NCBI RefSeq assembly: GCF_014652335.1
Contig: NZ_BMYP01000002.1
Coordinates: 81,450-145,449, forward strand
Source of the DNA: Vogesella fluminis
Lineage (GTDB): Bacteria > Pseudomonadota > Gammaproteobacteria > Burkholderiales > Chromobacteriaceae
Length of the DNA stretch: 64,000 nucleotides
Reading direction: 5' to 3'
The notes beneath the pieces were generated by a model. That model worked only from the letters and a program-made list of their open reading frames with translations, ran no database searches and had not been told where the DNA came from. Positions 56,228 through 64,000 of this stretch are shown in pieces (position 1 is the first letter of the stretch; the number at the start of each line of letters is the position of its first letter). The position numbers and the translations under genes are program-made.

Positions 56228-58588
56228 TCAGAGCGCGCCGGCGTGCAGTACCAGACAGTTACGGCCACGCTGCTTGGCCTGATGGCAGCTATCATCGGCA
56301 CGGGACAGCACCGGCTGCGCCCGTTCGTCCTGCAGCTGGATCATGGTCACACCGATACTGGCACTGATGCGGAAGGTACGCTCCCCCAGATACACAACGT
56401 GAGCATCAATCAGCTGCAACAATTCGTGCAGCATGCGCTCGGCAACCTCCTGCTCGCAATGGCACAGCAGGATGGCAAACTCGTCACCACCAAGGCGCGC
56501 GATAATATCGCCGCTGCGCACCTGGCGCTGCATGATGCGCGCCACATCCTGCAGCAGCAAGTCCCCACCCTGATGGCCGGCACTATCATTGACAGCCTTG
56601 AAGTAGTCCAGATCGATGATGGCCAACACGTGCGGCTGGTAGTGCACGCGATTGTCATCGAGCACCTCGCCCAGCGCAGTCAGGAAACCGCGACGGTTGC
56701 GTAGCCCGGTCAGCACATCATAGCTGGCTTCCCGGCGCGGCTGCTCACGGTGCAGCCGCGCTCCGTCGGGACGCAGCACCACCACCTTGCAGCCCTGCAG
56801 CGGGCCATGGCCATGCATCACCGATAGCGTCAGCAGCACCGGCTGCACGCGCATGTCGCGGCTGAGCAGATCCAGCGCCAGCGGTTTGCCGGCGGCATTG
56901 CGCTCGATATCGCGCAGCGGTACCGCCAGCCCGGTCTCCGGACTGACCAGATTCATGAATACACCCAGCAGGCGGCCAAGCATGTCCGATGCCGGCACCC
57001 CGAACAGCGCCAATGCCGGCGGGTTGACATATTCCACCTCGTCCACGCGGTTGGCCAGCACCACCGCATCACCTATCGTGCCCAGCACCAGCTGGGTCCG
57101 CTCATGCTCGGCCCGCAGCTTGCCACGCGCTTCTTCGCGGGCGCTGACATCACTGAGCAGGCCAAGAAAGCGGCGTTCACCACCGCTACCGGCCAGTTCG
57201 CTGAAGTGCAGCTCGGCCATGACCAGGCAGCCATCGCTGTGCCGCAGTCGGCACAGCAGTTCAAAACCACGGCCATTGGCCAGCAATTGCTGCCATTGCC
57301 CGGCCACCTGCGGCAGGCTGTCCGGGTGAATATCGTCCAGCCAGTGCCGGCCGAGCCGATCCCCCGCCTGCACCGCCGGCAAACCGATGATGCGCATGCC
57401 GGCCGGATTGAGATACTGCAGGCGTGCCTGTGCGTCCACCACCAGCACCCCCATCGGCGATACCTCCCCCAGACTGCTGAACAGTGCCTCGCGCGCAGCG
57501 AGCTGCTGCTCACAGTCGGCACGGCCGCGAAAGGCCGCCGCCACGTCGTGGCCGATACGCTGCAACTCGCGGCAGCCCAGCGGCGCCACCTCGACATGCG
57601 GATCGCGCCGCAGCACCGTGAGCTGGTTCTGCAGCCGGCCCAGCGGTCGCAACAGGCGGCGTACACCCCACCACAGCAGCGGCAGCAACAGCAGCAGTGC
57701 GGACAATACCAGCAGCAGGTGCTGGCGACCAAGCAGCGATGCCGGCTGCGTCACCTCGTGCAGCGGCAGCACCACGCCGAGCAGCCACGGGACATTGCGC
57801 AGGCGCCGGTAAACCTGCAGCACCGGTACGCCACGACTGTCGCCCACCGCAGCGTAGCCGGAACGGCCGGCCAGGGCACGCTGCAGCAACGGATCTGAAG
57901 TGGCCGCAACCTGCATGATGGCGCCGGCATCGGCATGCAGGATGGTGAGCCGGCTGCGCATGGCATGAACCGTCAGAAAACCGCCCTGGCCGATGGCAAT
58001 ATTCTTCAACTCGCCAAAGAATTCCGGTGAGTACAACTCCAGGCTGGCACCCAGCACCCCGGCAAGCTGCCCCTCGGTACTGAATACCGGTGCGGTAAAC
58101 ACGATGACCGTACGGTTCAGGCCGCCGCGCAATCGTACCGGTTCCGATACTTGTGGCCGCAAGGAGTCGCGGGTGGTGCGGAAATAGTCCTGCCCGGCGA
58201 CATTGAGGCCAAGCCGTCCCGGCAAGGCAGGGTAATCGGCAATGACATTACCCCTGAGGTCATATAACAGCACACTGTTGAACATGCCCTTGAGGTAACG
58301 AAGACGGGTAATCAGCGCAGAACCCTGCCGCTCGAACTGCTGCGGTGCCAGTTGCAGGTTGGCCGCGCCCTGCTCCAGCAGTACCTGGCGCGTACGCACC
58401 CGGTCATCGACATCTGCGGCCAACCTTGTCGCCAGCGTTTCCAGGTTGTGCGCCTGTACCTCGTACAGTGCCGTACGTGCCTGCAGATAGCCACCCGCCG
58501 CTGCCAGCAGCAACACCAGCACCAGCGACAGGGCACCCAGCACCAACAGGCGCAAGCGCAGCGTCGGCAACAAGCCGCCTTCAGGCAT
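56228..58588 (-). CDS. Membrane dCache-PAS-PAS-GGDEF diguanylate cyclase
   Basis: 786 residues from ATG 58588. TM1 (LRLLVLGALSLVLVLLLAAA), a periplasmic two-lobe Cache sensor (about 40-280, with YFRTTRDSLRPQVSEPVRL and VFSTEGQLAGVLGASLEL), TM2 (about 298-322), a HAMP-like segment, PAS (about 375-490, LGEVSPMGVLVVDAQARL), a second PAS (about 500-610) and GGDEF (about 620-780). The active site RLGGDEF is intact, with inhibitory site RSGD five residues earlier. There is no EAL domain. It likely couples an extracellular small molecule to c-di-GMP production. The repeated word occurs twice, 59 bases apart (58357, 58416), in opposite orientation. Confidence 0.92.
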   Translation of the reverse strand: MPEGGLLPTLRLRLLVLGALSLVLVLLLAAAGGYLQARTALYEVQAHNLETLATRLAADVDDRVRTRQVLLEQGAANLQLAPQQFERQGSALITRLRYLKGMFNSVLLYDLRGNVIADYPALPGRLGLNVAGQDYFRTTRDSLRPQVSEPVRLRGGLNRTVIVFTAPVFSTEGQLAGVLGASLELYSPEFFGELKNIAIGQGGFLTVHAMRSRLTILHADAGAIMQVAATSDPLLQRALAGRSGYAAVGDSRGVPVLQVYRRLRNVPWLLGVVLPLHEVTQPASLLGRQHLLLVLSALLLLLPLLWWGVRRLLRPLGRLQNQLTVLRRDPHVEVAPLGCRELQRIGHDVAAAFRGRADCEQQLAAREALFSSLGEVSPMGVLVVDAQARLQYLNPAGMRIIGLPAVQAGDRLGRHWLDDIHPDSLPQVAGQWQQLLANGRGFELLCRLRHSDGCLVMAELHFSELAGSGGERRFLGLLSDVSAREEARGKLRAEHERTQLVLGTIGDAVVLANRVDEVEYVNPPALALFGVPASDMLGRLLGVFMNLVSPETGLAVPLRDIERNAAGKPLALDLLSRDMRVQPVLLTLSVMHGHGPLQGCKVVVLRPDGARLHREQPRREASYDVLTGLRNRRGFLTALGEVLDDNRVHYQPHVLAIIDLDYFKAVNDSAGHQGGDLLLQDVARIMQRQVRSGDIIARLGGDEFAILLCHCEQEVAERMLHELLQLIDAHVVYLGERTFRISASIGVTMIQLQDERAQPVLSRADDSCHQAKQRGRNCLVLHAGAL

Positions 58589-58642
58589 GATCGGTGATGA
58601 CTCCCCTTGGCAGGAGGTGGCGGCGACTGGCGGCACGGTTAC

Positions 58643-60076
58643 TCAATGCAGCTTCGGGGTGTGTTCGGTAACCGGGATCCCGGCTTGCCGCAAGCAGGAC
58701 TGCAGATCCTGCCAGGCCAGGCCCCGGTCCGGGCTCAGGTCCGGCGTCAGCAGCCACGGCGTGTGCGCCAGCAACTGCTGCGGGGCACCCAGCAGGCGCA
58801 CATCGTAAGCCTGATGTTCCGGCTGGTACTCCGCCTCGGCGTGCAGTCCGTCCGGCAGCTCGCCGCCGGAGAGCACCGCCATGGTCAGCGCAAAACGCTT
58901 GCGGTTGTAGGCGGCGGTACCGGCGGCCAGCGCCTCCCACCACGGCAGCGGCATGAACAGCTCGGCCTCGCCGTACACCATTTCCGCCGACAGCGCCTGC
59001 TGCACCAGCGGCATGGTAGCGTCCAGCACCTCGCGCGCGTGGCGCCGCACCTGCATCAGCGGCAACTTGCCGCGCTCGACGATGAACGGCAACCATGCCA
59101 GCACCAGCTGCGGCTCGTTGACGGTGGAGGCGGCCTCGAAGCTGGCACGCGCGGCGGCGACATCATGCAATGCCAAGTCGCAGCCGGCATCCATGGTCGG
59201 CGCCAGATGCACCAGTGACTGGCAGCTGCGCTCGGCCAGACTGTCGACGGTGAAGATGGTCGGCGACAGCCACAAAATGGTCTCCGGCGGCAGCTCCAAC
59301 GCCTCGGCCAGCAGTGGCTCCACCTGTTCCAGCAGCGGAAAGTGCCACCACACCCCGCCTTGCGCCCGCGAGAACACCACCGGGAACGCCCACAGCTCGT
59401 AGGAGGCGACACTGCCGTCCGGACGCATTACCTCGGGAAAGGCGATGGTATCGTGGGCGCAGTCCAGCAGCAGCTTGCGCGCCGGCGGCTCGCCCTGCAG
59501 CGCCAGCTGCGACTCGGTAAACACCGCCTGGTCGCCGCCGGACAATGCCTGCTGTACCAGCGCCGCCAGCTGGATGCGCTTCACCGGGCTCTGCACCGCG
59601 TCGCGACTGAGGGCGACCAGCTCAGCGATGCGCGCCTGCCGCTCTGCCGGCGGCAGCGGCTCGGTCGGCACCAGCCGGAAATCGCGTTCCTTCGGGGCTA
59701 CCTCGCGGTCGATATAGGCTTTCTGCAGCCGCTGGTAGACCTGCATCGCTTCGTCGCAGATCTTCTGCAATTGCGCGGCGGTCGGGATGTCGCCCCAGAA
59801 ATTGAAATCGAACAGGCGGAAACCGGAGTTGGTCACGTAGTGCGTCAGATGACTGCTTTCGTCATACAGCACCACACTGCGGAAGCCGTCCTGGTCGCGG
59901 CCGTCGAACGGCGTCAGGTCCATGCCCACCAGACGACAGACGAACACCGGTTCCTGGGTATGAATCACGTATTCGTAAGGTTCCAGCCCCTTCTCTTCGA
60001 CGGCATCACCAAAGATGAAACGGCTGGGAATGAATGGATCGCCCTTGATCGGGACATTGCGCGGATGGAGTTTCAT
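58643..60076 (-). CDS. Conserved-looking 477-residue protein, family not recognised
   Basis: 477 residues from ATG 60076. It has no signal peptide or membrane helix. The N-terminal third is rich in aromatic and acidic residues (YEYVIHTQEPVFVCRLVGMD, FRLFDFNFWGDIP). The middle has Ala-rich helices and ELWAFPVVFSRAQGGVWWHF. The C-terminal part is helical with WLLTPDLSPDRGLAW. Composition and codon use match core genes, so it is probably real and cytosolic. Some overall features recall large betaproteobacterial DUF proteins, but I cannot place it. It precedes the GGDEF gene by 54 bases on the same strand. Confidence 0.75.
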   Translation of the reverse strand: MKLHPRNVPIKGDPFIPSRFIFGDAVEEKGLEPYEYVIHTQEPVFVCRLVGMDLTPFDGRDQDGFRSVVLYDESSHLTHYVTNSGFRLFDFNFWGDIPTAAQLQKICDEAMQVYQRLQKAYIDREVAPKERDFRLVPTEPLPPAERQARIAELVALSRDAVQSPVKRIQLAALVQQALSGGDQAVFTESQLALQGEPPARKLLLDCAHDTIAFPEVMRPDGSVASYELWAFPVVFSRAQGGVWWHFPLLEQVEPLLAEALELPPETILWLSPTIFTVDSLAERSCQSLVHLAPTMDAGCDLALHDVAAARASFEAASTVNEPQLVLAWLPFIVERGKLPLMQVRRHAREVLDATMPLVQQALSAEMVYGEAELFMPLPWWEALAAGTAAYNRKRFALTMAVLSGGELPDGLHAEAEYQPEHQAYDVRLLGAPQQLLAHTPWLLTPDLSPDRGLAWQDLQSCLRQAGIPVTEHTPKLH

Positions 60077-60149
60077 GCGTCGGGCGTCGATACTGCCTTG
60101 TAAAACCGTTGATTTTACTCCGCCGCCAGAAGCATAGCTAACAGTTAGG

Positions 60150-61316
60150 CTAATTTAGTACCAGCTGGTAACGCCGGAACGCCACATCGCGCTGCCAGCC
60201 CAGGCTCTCGTACAGTGCCTGCGCGGCAAGGTTGTCGTGAGCGGTGGACAGCTCCAGCCGCGCCACGCCGTGTTGTCGCGCCAGTTCGCCAGCCGCCAGC
60301 AGCAGCTTGCGGCCAACCCCGCCCCGCCGCGCCTGCGCCGCCACGAACAGATCATTCAACAGCCAGACCGGTGCCACCCCCACCGAGCTAAACAGCGGAT
60401 ACAGCTGGGCAAAGCCCCGCAGCTCACCCGCCTGCTCGTACACCAGAATGGTGGAATCGCCCTGCAGCAGCCGCTCACGGATGAAAGCCTGCGAGGCAAC
60501 GGCATCGTCGTGGCGGCCGTAGAACTGGCGATAGCCGTCGAACAGGGACACCAGCTGCGGCAGGTCGGCCAGCGAGGCCAGCCGCACGCCGTCCTGCTGC
60601 GCCTGCGCCACCAGACCGCGGCGGCACTCGTCCAGACTGCGGCGCTGGCGGCCGTCGGCATCGAAGTTGGCCGCATCCAGCCATGCCTCCAGCGCGGCGC
60701 GGCTGGCCGGCCATTCGCGGTCCAGCAGGCTGAACCAGGCGGTATCGCGGTTCAGCCCCCAGTTCACCCGTGCCTGACGGAAAACCCCCTCGAAGGTGAA
60801 GCCCAGTCGCTGCGCCGCGTGCAGCGACGGCGCATTCAGCGCATTGCTTTTCCACTCGCAGCGGCGATAGCCCCACTCGAATGCCTGCCGTATCAGCAGA
60901 TACATCGCCTCGGTGGCGGCGACGGTGCGCTGCAGCAGCGGCGAGAAGCGCAGCCAGCCCACTTCTATCACCCCGCCCGCCGGATCGATGCGCAGGTAAC
61001 TGCAGCTGCCGATCGCCTGGCCACTGGCCTGATCGACAATGGCGAAGAACAACGGGTCGCGGCTGTCTTCCATCATGCCGAACCAGCTGTCCCAGTCGGC
61101 ATCGCTTTGCGGGCGCGGCATCAGGTAGGCCCAGTTGCGGCCATCCACATCCAGCTCCAGTGCCGCACGCAGCCCGGCGCCGTGCTGCTGGCGGCTGAAC
61201 GGTTCCACGCGGCAACTGCGCCCCTGCAGGGTGACGCGCTGCGGCGGGGTGGCACCCTGCCAGTTGTCCACCGTCACACCCAGCGCGCGGCCGTACTGAT
61301 CGTATTGCATGTCCAT
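60150..61316 (-). CDS. Tandem-GNAT acetyltransferase
   Basis: 388 residues from ATG 61316, with GGAGG six bases upstream. The N-terminal GNAT (about 35-215) is of the RimJ-like type (IEVGWLRFSPLLQRT, ALNAPSLHAAQRLGFTFEG). The C-terminal GNAT (about 240-388) has LNDLFVAAQARRGGVGRKLL, a canonical acetyl-CoA loop, and LYESLGWQRDVAF. The first half resembles bacterial proteins acting on N-termini or small amines. Why two different GNAT types are fused is unknown. It starts 2 bases after the rhodanese stop. Confidence 0.88.
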   Translation of the reverse strand: MDMQYDQYGRALGVTVDNWQGATPPQRVTLQGRSCRVEPFSRQQHGAGLRAALELDVDGRNWAYLMPRPQSDADWDSWFGMMEDSRDPLFFAIVDQASGQAIGSCSYLRIDPAGGVIEVGWLRFSPLLQRTVAATEAMYLLIRQAFEWGYRRCEWKSNALNAPSLHAAQRLGFTFEGVFRQARVNWGLNRDTAWFSLLDREWPASRAALEAWLDAANFDADGRQRRSLDECRRGLVAQAQQDGVRLASLADLPQLVSLFDGYRQFYGRHDDAVASQAFIRERLLQGDSTILVYEQAGELRGFAQLYPLFSSVGVAPVWLLNDLFVAAQARRGGVGRKLLLAAGELARQHGVARLELSTAHDNLAAQALYESLGWQRDVAFRRYQLVLN

Positions 61317-61318
61317 GC

Positions 61319-61720
61319 TCAGCCTCCGCAGCCGCAATCGGCGGCCGTGTTGATGTCACAGCTGGCACCGCCAGCCACCGTGGGGTAGCCATCGCGCTTC
61401 CACCAGTCCAGCCCGCCCTGCAGCTCCTTCACCGTAAAACCCAGCTCGGCCAGCTTCAGCGCGGTCTTGGTGGAGGCATTGCAGCCGATGCCGTCGCAGA
61501 AGGCCACCAGCAGCACGTCGCGCGGCAGCTGCGCGGTGCTGGCGGCATCGATACCGCGATGCGGCAAGTTGATGGCGCCGGGCAGGGTTTCGGCGGCATA
61601 GGCCACCGGCGAGCGGCCATCCACCACCAGCAGCGCCTTGCCCTGCTTCTGCTGTTCTGCCACATCCCAGCTGTCAATTTCGAAGGCCAGTTTGGCCTGG
61701 TAAAACGCAAGTTGATCCAT
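61319..61720 (-). CDS. Single-domain rhodanese with Cys-rich tail
   Basis: 133 residues from ATG 61720. A rhodanese domain with LLVVDGRSPVAYAAETLPGA and the active loop FCDGIGCNAST, nucleophile Cys in CDGIGC. The tail ends SCDINTAADCGCGG, a four-cysteine cluster that may bind a metal or carry sulfur. It is translated with the GNAT downstream (2-base gap) and is divergent from the MocR regulator. Confidence 0.85.
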   Translation of the reverse strand: MDQLAFYQAKLAFEIDSWDVAEQQKQGKALLVVDGRSPVAYAAETLPGAINLPHRGIDAASTAQLPRDVLLVAFCDGIGCNASTKTALKLAELGFTVKELQGGLDWWKRDGYPTVAGGASCDINTAADCGCGG

Positions 61721-61815
61721 TCTGCTTCCGCTCCGTTGGTATCCCGACCACTTCATGGTAAAAACATTTACGGCCCCGTCCAAGGGCCAGTTTATGACAG
61801 CAGAGGGGAACCACT

Positions 61816-63336
61816 TTGCAAGCAGCATGGATCAGCGAGGCACTGGCCGCCAGCCTGGAGCGGCACAGCAAGGAAGGCTTGTCACGGCAGCTGATGCGGC
61901 TGCTGCGACAGTGGATCAGCGATGGCCGTCTGGCTGGCGACACGCTATTGCCGGCCAGCCGCGAGCTGGCCGCCAGCCTCAAGGTTGGCCGCAACACGGT
62001 GCTGAACGCCTATGAACAGCTGCAGGCGGAGGGCTACCTGAGCACGCGGCACGGGGCTGGCACCTATGTCACCGGCCTGTTCCGCCAGCGGCAGCAGACG
62101 CCGCTGCCGGCGCGGCGCCTGCCACTGGGGCTGTCGGCGCGCGGTGCCAGCCTGTTCGCCAGCTGCGGCCTGCCGCAGGGGCTGAGCGGCGCCTTCGCGC
62201 CAGGCGTGCCGGAGATCCGCCAGTTCCCGCATCACTGCTGGCAGCAGCTGTTGTCGCGCCACCAGCGGCAGGCAGCGCCGGCCATGCTCAACTACACCGC
62301 CGACGGTGGCCTGCCGGCGCTGCGCGAGGTGCTGGCGGAATACCTGCAGCTGTCGCGCTCGGTCCGCTGCCGGCCGGAACAAATCCTGATCACCAACGGC
62401 GCGCAGCAAGGGCTGGAACTGACAACGCGGCTACTAGCCGACCCCGGTGACATCGCCTGGGTAGAAGAGCCCGGCTACGCCGGCACCCATGCCGCATTCC
62501 GCGGTGCCGGCCTGTCGCTGCTACCGGCGCCGGTCGACGCCGAAGGCCTAGCACCACAACGGGTCACCGACCCGCGCCCGCCGCGCCTGATCTACACCAC
62601 GCCGTCACACCAGTATCCGTCCGGGGTGGTGATGAGCCTGTCGCGACGACTGGCCTTGCTGCAGCACGCCGAACAGGCGCAGGCCTGGATCATCGAGGAC
62701 GACTACGACAGCGAATTCCGCTACCGCTCGCAACCGCTGCCGGCGCTGCAGGGCATGGCGCCGGACGAACGGGTGATCTACATCGGCACCTTCAGCAAGG
62801 TGATGTACCCCGGGCTGCGCATCGGCTATCTGGTGGTACCGGATGCGCTGATCGACGCCTTTCGCAGCGCCAATGCCCGCCTGTACCGGGAAGGGCAGTA
62901 TCCGGTACAGGCAGCGCTGGCCGACTTTATCGCCGCCGGGCACTTCGCGCGCCACGTGCGCCGCATGCGCGAGCTGTATCGTGAGCGGCAACAGGTACTG
63001 CGCCAGGCACTGGCCGACTCCGCCGCCGAGCAGCTGGCGCTGTCGCCCGGCGAAGCCGGCATGCACCTGGTAGCCGGCCTGCCGCCCGGGCTGCAGGAGC
63101 AGTCGCTGAGTCAGGCTGCCGCGACTCAGGGCGTCTGGCTGCGGCCACTGGCGCGCCACTATCTGGCGACACCACAACAGCACGGTCTGGTACTGGGCTA
63201 CGCCGGCGTCGACCAGCACGCGATCCGGCATGGCGCACAGGTACTGGCCAGGCTGCTTCAGGAACAAGGAAAAAATGATGAACAAGCCACCACTTCTGAT
63301 CAGCGCCTGCCTACTGGGACAACCGGTACGGTATGA
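61816..63336 (+). CDS. MocR/GabR-family PLP-dependent transcription regulator
   Basis: 506 residues from a TTG at 61816, with GAGGGG upstream; no in-frame ATG fits better. An N-terminal GntR winged helix (about 20-90, PASRELAASLKVGRNTVLNA) is fused to a class I aminotransferase-like domain: NGAQQGLELTTRLLADPGD, IIEDDYDSEFRY and PLP lysine in GTFSKVMYPGLRIGY (about K328). Such regulators sense PLP adducts and control gabTD (GabR), pdxST (PdxR) or other operons. gabTD lies about 5 kb away, so a GabR role is possible but untested. The C-terminal 20 or so residues overlap the next gene. Confidence 0.9.
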   Translation: MQAAWISEALAASLERHSKEGLSRQLMRLLRQWISDGRLAGDTLLPASRELAASLKVGRNTVLNAYEQLQAEGYLSTRHGAGTYVTGLFRQRQQTPLPARRLPLGLSARGASLFASCGLPQGLSGAFAPGVPEIRQFPHHCWQQLLSRHQRQAAPAMLNYTADGGLPALREVLAEYLQLSRSVRCRPEQILITNGAQQGLELTTRLLADPGDIAWVEEPGYAGTHAAFRGAGLSLLPAPVDAEGLAPQRVTDPRPPRLIYTTPSHQYPSGVVMSLSRRLALLQHAEQAQAWIIEDDYDSEFRYRSQPLPALQGMAPDERVIYIGTFSKVMYPGLRIGYLVVPDALIDAFRSANARLYREGQYPVQAALADFIAAGHFARHVRRMRELYRERQQVLRQALADSAAEQLALSPGEAGMHLVAGLPPGLQEQSLSQAAATQGVWLRPLARHYLATPQQHGLVLGYAGVDQHAIRHGAQVLARLLQEQGKNDEQATTSDQRLPTGTTGTV

Positions 63337-63772
63337 CGGCCACGGCAAGGCCCTACCGGCATCAGATCTCTTCGAATTGACCCGTCGCTATCAGCTGCTC
63401 AGCATCTGCCCGGAGTGCCAGGGCGGCTTGCCGACACCGCACCCAGCGGCTGAAATCAGTGGCGGCGACGGTAGTGACGTACTCGACGGCCACGCCCGCG
63501 TGATCACGCAGACAGGGCAGGATGTCAGCTGTGCCTTCATCGACGGCGCGCGACAGGCACTCAACAGCGCCATCCAGCACGGCTGCCGGCAGGCACTGCT
63601 CAAGGCCAACAGCCCGTCCTGTGGCAACCGGCAGATCTATAGCGGCCACTTCGATCAGCAATTGCAGCCTGGCAGCGGCGTGACTGCCGCCCTGCTGCAA
63701 CGGCACAACATTATCGTATCCAATGAAAACGAGATGAACGGGCTGCTGCTCGGCACCAAGCAGCAGCCATAG
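63278..63772 (+). CDS. DUF523 family protein
   Basis: 164 residues from ATG 63278 (AAGGA seven bases upstream; ATG 63275 is possible). LLISACLLGQPVRYDG and LLKANSPSCGNRQIY are the paired cysteine motifs of DUF523. The function is unknown; conserved cysteines suggest a metal or cofactor. It overlaps the MocR gene by 59 bases in another frame, so expression is probably coupled. Confidence 0.9.
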   Translation: MNKPPLLISACLLGQPVRYDGHGKALPASDLFELTRRYQLLSICPECQGGLPTPHPAAEISGGDGSDVLDGHARVITQTGQDVSCAFIDGARQALNSAIQHGCRQALLKANSPSCGNRQIYSGHFDQQLQPGSGVTAALLQRHNIIVSNENEMNGLLLGTKQQP

Positions 63773-63906
63773 CCGCCGGCAAGCGAGGTCTGGCTCTGCG
63801 CCGACGGCTGCGATGCGACGCCTGGTTCAATAGCAGGCGATCCGAGCTCAGGCGGACGACAGGGCCATCTGGAAGAGCACACAAGGTTGGCCGCAATGCA
63901 GCGAGC

Positions 63907-63940
63907 TTGCCATATTTGCCGCCTTGCCATATTTGCCGCC
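63907..63940. repeat. 17-base tandem duplication
   Basis: TTGCCATATTTGCCGCC occurs twice in direct succession (63907-63923 and 63924-63940), 12 bases after a copy of the repeated word (63885-63894). It is the only exact tandem repeat I noticed in the window. Confidence 0.9.
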
Positions 63941-63948
63941 ACAAAGCA

Positions 63949-63978
63949 CAAAGCCCAGCTCGATTGAGCTGGGCTTTG
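63949..63978. terminator. Strong bidirectional terminator
   Basis: CAAAGCCCAGCTC (63949-63961) pairs perfectly with GAGCTGGGCTTTG (63966-63978) around GATT, followed by TTTAA. It closes the MocR-DUF523 unit. Confidence 0.88.
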
Positions 63979-64000
63979 TTTAAGGGGCGTCTGGCAGTGT

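Overview
The window is GC-rich, densely coding, plasmid- and phage-free chromosomal DNA. Gene content and order suggest a betaproteobacterium, most likely of the order Neisseriales (Chromobacteriaceae type: Vogesella/Chromobacterium relatives). The pointers are pilMNOPQ-aroK-aroB, metX-metW, polA divergent from a LOG-family gene followed by DUF2782-thrB, RstAB, MsrPQ and a short HPr/EI/EIIA phosphotransferase set. The family assignment is inference. I see no rRNA, tRNA, insertion sequence, prophage or CRISPR array.

Layout. (1) 1-706: 3' end of a TolC-family outer membrane channel. (2) 809-12564, minus strand: a tightly overlapping LPS-core/export cluster. In transcription order it holds WaaQ-like GT9, GT4, MsbA, GT4, polysaccharide deacetylase, GT9, an AT-rich GT4, GT9, a WaaL-type ligase and GT9. 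Upstream on the same strand are EIIA-HPr-EI of a regulatory-type PTS and cysG (to 16525). (3) 16.7-25.4 kb: PAS-GAF-GGDEF cyclase, polA, LOG protein, DUF2782, thrB, rstAB. (4) 25.5-36.9 kb: small outer membrane barrel, hemF, chemoreceptor, HIT protein, sulfurtransferase, hydrolase, xthA, pyrE, coiled-coil secreted protein, ampG, metW, metX. (5) 37-44.5 kb: 59-aa membrane protein, radical-SAM YhcC, msrPQ, ybaK, Bcr/CflA MFS, ArsC-like protein, PBP1A. (6) 44.7-53.0 kb: type IV pilus machinery pilMNOPQ, aroK, aroB, a FimV-type TPR protein, and two minor prepilins on the opposite strand. (7) 53.3-63.8 kb: gabT-gabD, dCache-PAS-GGDEF cyclase, an unrecognised 477-aa protein, tandem GNAT, rhodanese, a MocR/GabR-type regulator and a DUF523 protein.

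The most striking signal is not a gene. A short word, core GCGGCCAACC with preferred form TGCGGCCAACCTT, recurs through the window on both strands. I counted 36 exact 10-mers and 20 exact 13-mers by eye, inside genes in several reading frames and between genes. At several gene ends two copies face each other and form a terminator-like hairpin. This is the behaviour of DNA uptake sequences in Neisseria and Pasteurellaceae, but the word lacks the Neisseria DUS core. I propose it as a different uptake-sequence dialect. The same window encodes the PilQ secretin and two minor pilins, which are the kinds of protein that import and recognise such DNA. Exact copies are absent from the two LPS genes that look most recently acquired.
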